DNA of 64,000 nt from Trichomonas vaginalis G3. Its lineage: Eukaryota > Parabasalia > Trichomonadida > Trichomonadidae. The translations under genes were made by a program, and so were the position numbers. Positions 59,001 through 64,000 of this stretch are shown here, in pieces; positions within the stretch are counted from its first letter, which is position 1, and each line of letters begins with the position of its first letter. The DNA lies in the NCBI RefSeq assembly GCF_026262505.1, contig NC_067207.1:21234082-21298081 (forward strand), read 5' to 3'. The notes under the pieces are model-generated. The model was not told the origin of the DNA. It worked only from the letters and a program-made list of their open reading frames with translations, and made no database searches.

Positions 59001-61690
59001 ATGAACTGGTGGGGATGTATTACTTGGAAACCTCCTAACTTTCCACAAGGTTTAACATCGGATGAAGACATAACGACGATGAAATACACTAGATGTAAAA
59101 TGTCTATGTCATGGAGGATGAAAACAAGTTAAATTCACTGCTCAAGATTTATATGAAACAAAGCTGACAAAACATATGTTAACGTTGAGTTAGATAAAAA
59201 AGCTGACAAAACATATGTTAACGATGAGTTAGTAAAAAGCTGACAAAACAGAGCTTCAAACGTTAAAGACAGAAATACTTCAAACAGTATATCCTATAGG
59301 TTCTATTTACACGTCAATGAACTCTACCAGACCAGAAGTAGTACTTGGTTTTGGAACTTGGACTCAAATAGTCGACAGGTTTTTGTATTGTGCAAACTCT
59401 TCAAGGAAACAGGTGGAAGTAAAACGATTTCAGGTGAAAACTTACCTGCACACAGTCACTACATAGATTTAAGTACAGCTGAAGCAGGTTGGCATAACAT
59501 AAGATTTTGGGATTGGTCACACATGAAAAAAGGTAAAGGATATGATGTTAAAGACAACGTTCAGTTTGCTATAAATTGTTTCTGGGTGAACACACAGGGA
59601 GAAGGAAACCATACACATCGCGTTTCAGGTATACCAAACAACGGGACAAAGTAAAGACTACATGCCACCTTACATGACAGTTTACGCATGGTATAGAATG
59701 CTTAGTCGTCATTTTCAACTTCTTTAGCATATTCGTCAGGAGTTGTCTTATATTTGTTAGGAACTGTCTTGAAAGTATACCACTTGAACTTTGACAAGTT
59801 TGAAACGAGGTCTGACAATAGTAGTTTTATCTTCTGCTTGCAGTCTGTACATTTTGCCATGTTTGCCTAAAACTTCATAATATTCTTTGTATACTTTCTT
59901 CTATTTTTACGAACACGAAGTGAGTACCTGTCGAGTTCCCATTGTTGTCATAGTCAATGTATTTTCATATGGGTCGCGTTTAGGTTTTTCTATTTTTACT
60001 TTGTCACCTTTCTAAGTTTGAAGCCTGGCATTCTTTCTTGTTGTCTCTTTTGACTAAACTATTAATATATAGTCTTTCTCTAAGTCGGGGTTTGTTTTCA
60101 TTTCTTCGGGGGAGTGGTTTCCCAAACCTTTTTGTTTACGGCTATTGTAAATATTTAAAACTTGTCTCATCTTTGCCATGGAGAAATGTCTATATTTGTC
60201 GTCATATGACATTTCATTTGCTTCACCACCTTGTGGTTGATTTAAGTCTCTTAAGATTTTTATACAACTGTCAATGACACCAAGAGCAGAATGGTTTTGG
60301 TCGACAATGAAATATTGGTTTACATTTTTTGAACGCAGATAGTTTTTAATATCGTCTGATTTGAAAGAACTTTCAAGTCAGATGTCAGTTTTGTTGGATG
60401 GTATTTGTCAACAATATTGTCAAAGCAGTCAATCTAATATTTTTGGACTGTAATGGTATGGCTTCACAGTATCTTGTGTTTTGACCAACAAATATTAGCC
60501 ATATGGTGGTCCATCTTCTCTATACCTCGGATGTTTTCCAAGATATCCATAAACCAAGCATTTGGTGTTGAACTAAAATTTTTATCATGAGTGCTTTCTT
60601 TGTCGCTTAGAAACATAGGGGTCCTTGTTTGAATTCGTCATTTTTAACCATAAGAAATGGGTTTTATTGGCGCATTAGCAGGAGTTGCATCCAGATTTTT
60701 CCCGCAGTGGGAACAATAGCTAGAGGTGCATTTGGAATTGGAAGGAAGATTTTGAGTACATTAGGTATACTTGAAAGGAAAGCGCAACCTATTATACAAA
60801 CCGTACAGAAAGGTTGGGAGGTAGCACGAGATGCAGCAAATCTTATTCCAAATCCTGAAACAAGAGGAAAAGTTCAAGGATGGATGGACAATGTAGGAAG
60901 AAAAGCAGGAAACTACTATAACAAAGCAAATGACTACTATAACCAAGCAGGACAACTATATGGACCAAGGTGAAAGATTCTTTAACAGAGGATATAACCA
61001 TGCACAACAGTGGGTAAACAATAACCAACCGCAACGCGCTCAAACGTGGGAATGTAAAGTTTTTTACTGAGATGAAATGAACAATACAGCATTGAGACAA
61101 ATGGGTTCAAGATGGATTTGTCGGCTTCCAGCGTTACACAACCAGTGTTTGTCAAGTTCTTCCTATACCTCAAGAAGTTTTAGACCGACTTAAAAAACAA
61201 CAACAACCAGTTGAAAACAAACCAAACTAAAATTTTTTACTGAGATGAAATGACCGAAGAAGTTGAAACGGTAGATTTGACACCACAAAACAAAAGTTCA
61301 GAACCATTGTCAAAACCTGTCAAAGAACTTACAGATGGGAGAAAAATTCAAATTAGAAAGTGCCAGGTCTGGAAATACAAACCCTAACTATAAAGTCACT
61401 TTTCATAGAAATGGAACGGCTAGTATCTCAAAAAAGAAACAGACTCTCACAAATAAAATATTGAAGTCTGAAGGAGCTTTCGAGACAACAGATGGAAAAA
61501 GTTTACTTCACTGACCAACAGTTCATTATAGAACATCTCATTGACTTAGAGTCGAAATATTCTAAACTTTACACAACAACACAAAAAGTTGAAAGGAAAA
61601 CAAAAACAAATGGCATATGATATTTATGAAGATGTTAACGAACAACCATACCTGCAAGTGAGGTAAAGTCAGAGAACCGAAAAGTGACGA
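56068..61690. pseudogene. Arm genes of element C (all or nearly all broken)
   Basis: In order: adenine methyltransferase (+, about 56068-56878), small membrane protein (+), MDAQN protein (+, 57016-57374), MGFF protein (+, 57394-57632), 282-aa protein (minus, about 57635-58475, allele 2 type), tail fibre (+, about 58497-59704, allele 2 type), integrase (minus, about 59702-60640), MGLFG protein (+, 60656-61055), 51-aa protein (+, 61077-61231), MTEEV protein (+, 61250-61690). Spacing and the short divergent promoters match element A. Confidence 0.85.
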
Positions 61691-61800
61691 AAAACGCAAA
61701 CCGCAACACGACACCGCCGCCCTAGAAGCGCGCCACCAACAACTGACACGCATCAACCGCCTATGTGGACGGGAGCAGCATCTAGCCTCTCTCAGTAGAA
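61691..61800. other. GC-rich patch of unknown origin
   Basis: About 100 bp of clearly GC-rich sequence (for example ACACCGCCGCCCTAGAAGCG) joins the MTEEV remnant to a fragment of the 139-aa gene. Nothing like it is found in elements A or B. It could be an insertion or an assembly artefact. Confidence 0.6.
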
Positions 61801-62060
61801 CCTTCTTCAATCTTTTTGACTGCTAACAAACCTTCTATGGTTCTAGCTTCAAAGTGGCAGCCACTTTTTCTAACAACAGGCAAACTTAACTGGTGCAATG
61901 GTTCCAAACTTTGGGTCAAATGGTAGACTTTTCAAAAATGTTAGAAGTCAAACATTCCAATAAGGCGGAATGGGGTCTATTTCTTCTTTTGACTTCTGTC
62001 ATGTACTTGTTGACTGAATATATTTCGTCATCTTTTTCTATCGGATAAAAAATATTTTTT
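61801..62060 (-). pseudogene. Fragment of the 139-aa gene (broken)
   Basis: Related to 38819-39050 including its leader CATCTTTTTCTATCGGATAA. Broken. The same leader is seen once more at 62397-62430, so this stretch was duplicated. Confidence 0.7.
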
Positions 62061-63340
62061 TTTAAAAATTTATCCAGAAAAATTATTCTTTCTATATTGC
62101 CATTCGAACTTTGAAAGATGTTTATAGCAGCATAGAATTTCTCTCGGAGCTTGGTCTTATAATCGTTTCAATGACAATTATTTTCTATATTCCTTCAAAT
62201 AAAGCCTTTTTTTCAATACATTTCATAAGGACAATCTACAGAATAGCGCATATCCATCTTCGTTACTCTGGTCTTATATGTTTCTGTCTGTTTGTAGAAT
62301 TTTGCTTTCTCTATTTAGTCCATGTCTAATATATTGTGGCTTAAAAAGATGTGGGCAAGAAGGGTCTGCGCTATGTAAAAAGTTATTTTTTTCTGCCATC
62401 TTTCTATCGGAATAAAACAATATTTTTTTTTAAAATTTCCTCAGAAAAATTTTTCTTTGTAATACGGCCGTTCTGAACATCTAAAAGTTTTGACATTTGC
62501 CAAGAATGTTACGTTAGAACGCTGCATAAATAACCATACTCTTGACAATATTTTTATATCATCGTACAATGACCTTTCATCATAAACACTCAAAGTAGTT
62601 TCATCTAGAATCAAGTTCATATACACTCTTGTTTGCTTCTAAATGTGTCTCTCTTCGGTATGTGGAATTTGTCTTGGATTGAACTTGGAAATATCTAATT
62701 CATGAAATAGAGAAAGTGGTTTGTAAAGCAGATGTCAAAGTTTCCTGCTAAGTCGTCAAAATATTCTGTATTTCATATGCAGAATCTGACGTTCTGACAA
62801 ACTACATATCTCTGTCTCTATAAGGATACATCATTTGTTGTAAATTCAAAGTTTCCATTGTTTGTTATGACCACACGGAAAGCCCATGGTCCATGTATCA
62901 CAGCAAAGCTTTTGATTTGGTCGTAGGGCTTGACCCTACGACCTTTCTTCGCTTTTAGGCAATGGATATTCGCTGTAAGCTAACTTGATTTTGTTAAAAA
63001 GATTTGAAAAACTAAATTATTTGAAATCATTTGATTGAAAGGTTGGGGGGCATGGGAACAATGGGTCAAGCTTCTCCCATTCATTTTACCTTTTTCAATC
63101 TGATTGGAAATACCAATAGGTAAATTCGATCGACAATACCTTTTGTAAGATTTCATTCTAATGAAGTCGTTAACAATCAAAATATTCTATTAAGTGTGTT
63201 ATGAGGAATTTCAAAAGAATAAAGAAAATGGTAAAACGTTAAATAACGTATTATTAAAAAATTGATAATTAAAATTGAAAAAAATAAAAAAAAAATAAGT
63301 AAAGTGACATGGAAATTGAAAATTAAATCAGTGTAAATTT
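62061..63340. other. AT-rich debris without a clear gene
   Basis: A second copy of the TTTCTATCGG leader lies at about 62397. A minus-strand stretch near 62820-62890 has strand-like coding wording (VVITNNG) resembling the 81-aa gene of element B. Otherwise there are only short open frames. A perfect hairpin is listed separately. Confidence 0.45.
62919..62943. repeat. Perfect 10-bp-stem hairpin
   Basis: GGTCGTAGGG, a five-base loop CTTGA, then CCCTACGACC. It stands out from AT-rich surroundings and could be a terminator-like or structured RNA element, or a scar. Confidence 0.7.
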
Positions 63341-63344
63341 ATTT

Positions 63345-64000
63345 TTTTCTCGCTTGTGAAACGTTATTCCGGTCATTTTTTTAAAAAATAATTTTTGTTG
63401 TTAGAGATAAGAGCTAAACGTGTAAACAACTTCTTTATGTCTATGAAAATTCTATCTTGCCTTTTTTTTTTTCTCTGCTTGTGAAACGTATTGCGTCTTT
63501 TTTTTTAAAAATTAATTTTTTGTTAGAAGATAAGACTAAAACTCGGTAAACAACTCTTTAATTGTCTAGAAAATTCCTATCTGTGCCTTATTTATTTTTT
63601 CTCGCTGTGAAACGTATTTCGGTCTTTTTTTTTAAAAATTAATTTTTGTTTAGAGATAAGAGCTAAAAGCTCCGGGGTAAACAACTTCTTTAATGTCTTA
63701 GAATCTATATCATTTGCCTTTTTATTTTTTTTCTCGCTGTGAAACCGTATTCGGTCTTTTTTTTTTAAAAATTTAATTTTTGTTGGAGATCAAGAAGCTA
63801 AAACTCGGTAAACAACTGTCTTTATGTCTAGAAAATTCTAACTTGCCTTTTATTTTTCTTGCTAGACCCTGTGGAAACGTTATTTCGGGTCTTTTTTTTA
63901 AAAAGAATTTTTATTATATTTTTTGTTAGAGATAAGAGCTAAAACTTCGGTAAACCAATTCTTTATGTCTAGAAAATTCTATCTTGCCTTTTTTTTTCTC
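63345..64000. repeat. Tandem array of about 125-bp units running off the window
   Basis: At least five units, each with TCTCGCTTGTGAAACG, then GGTCTTTTTTTTAAAAA, TTAGAGATAAGAGCTAAA and TAAACAACTTCTTTATGTCT. Unit starts are near 63348, 63471, 63599, 63732 and 63857. Length differences between units are mostly in T-runs. No coding potential. Confidence 0.88.

Larger units (their letters stand above)
55187..62450. mobile_element. Element C: heavily broken Maverick copy with element A arm gene order
   Basis: Starts with an A-rich run and a diverged terminal repeat (GGTAAGTGGGCTATGCCAGG at 55215) in the same orientation as the left ends of A and B. From about 56.03 to 61.69 kb it is collinear with the left arm of A. 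It then passes through a GC-rich patch to a fragment of the 139-aa gene. No right end is found. There are dozens of breaks, so it is either an old copy or poorly polished sequence. Confidence 0.8.

Noticed and set aside
61562-61810. Arg/Cys-rich open frame on the minus strand
   Set aside because: It lies over the GC-rich patch at a joint between fragments and has no gene-like features.
62111-62329. 72-codon hydrophobic open frame
   Set aside because: It is AT-rich, without promoter box or relatives, in an area of debris; hydrophobicity is expected from T-rich codons.

Overview
The window looks like a trichomonad (parabasalid) genome, Trichomonas vaginalis or a close relative. It is AT-rich, its genes are compact and mostly intronless, and it holds a short block of ordinary eukaryotic genes hemmed in by Maverick/Polinton elements and small TIR transposons. 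I cannot fix the species from sequence alone.

Region 1 (1 to about 11.3 kb) is the DNA polymerase B end of an old Maverick, on the minus strand. Two DNA transposons sit inside the polymerase gene, each with a 9-bp target duplication: a 594-bp element (1560-2153) and a 6.7-kb element (3497-10231). The larger one holds a third nested TIR element, a 112-bp hairpin satellite, and a remarkable chain of about 25 stem-loops.

Region 2 (11.4-22.5 kb) is the host block: an FHA-RING protein with a possible intron, an ankyrin protein, a small acylated protein, a Rab-like GTPase, Sec24 of the COPII coat, a PAK-type kinase with two CRIB motifs, a ZIP metal transporter and a small acidic protein.

Region 3 (22,670-45,947) is a complete-looking 23.3-kb Maverick (element A) with poly-A/hairpin terminal repeats and a candidate 5-bp target duplication. 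It is palindromic at gene scale. About 7 kb at each end is an inverted copy of the other: adenine methyltransferase, small virion-like proteins, a phage-type tail fibre with its divergently transcribed partner, integrase, HNH nuclease. The unique 8-kb centre holds KilA-N proteins, a packaging ATPase and repeat arrays. The two arms carry different alleles of the fibre and of its partner.

Region 4 (46,007-55,186) is a second Maverick (element B) that starts 59 bp after A with the same terminal repeat. It carries the major capsid, a candidate minor capsid and an SF3 helicase, none of which I find in A. A third copy (element C, from 55,187) enters the helicase gene. C repeats the A arm gene order but is heavily broken, or is poorly assembled sequence. 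The window ends in unannotatable AT-rich DNA and a tandem array of about 125 bp period.

The observations most worth following are the two-allele fibre system on inverted arms, the serial hairpin chain, and the compact T-rich promoter box shared by the Maverick genes.
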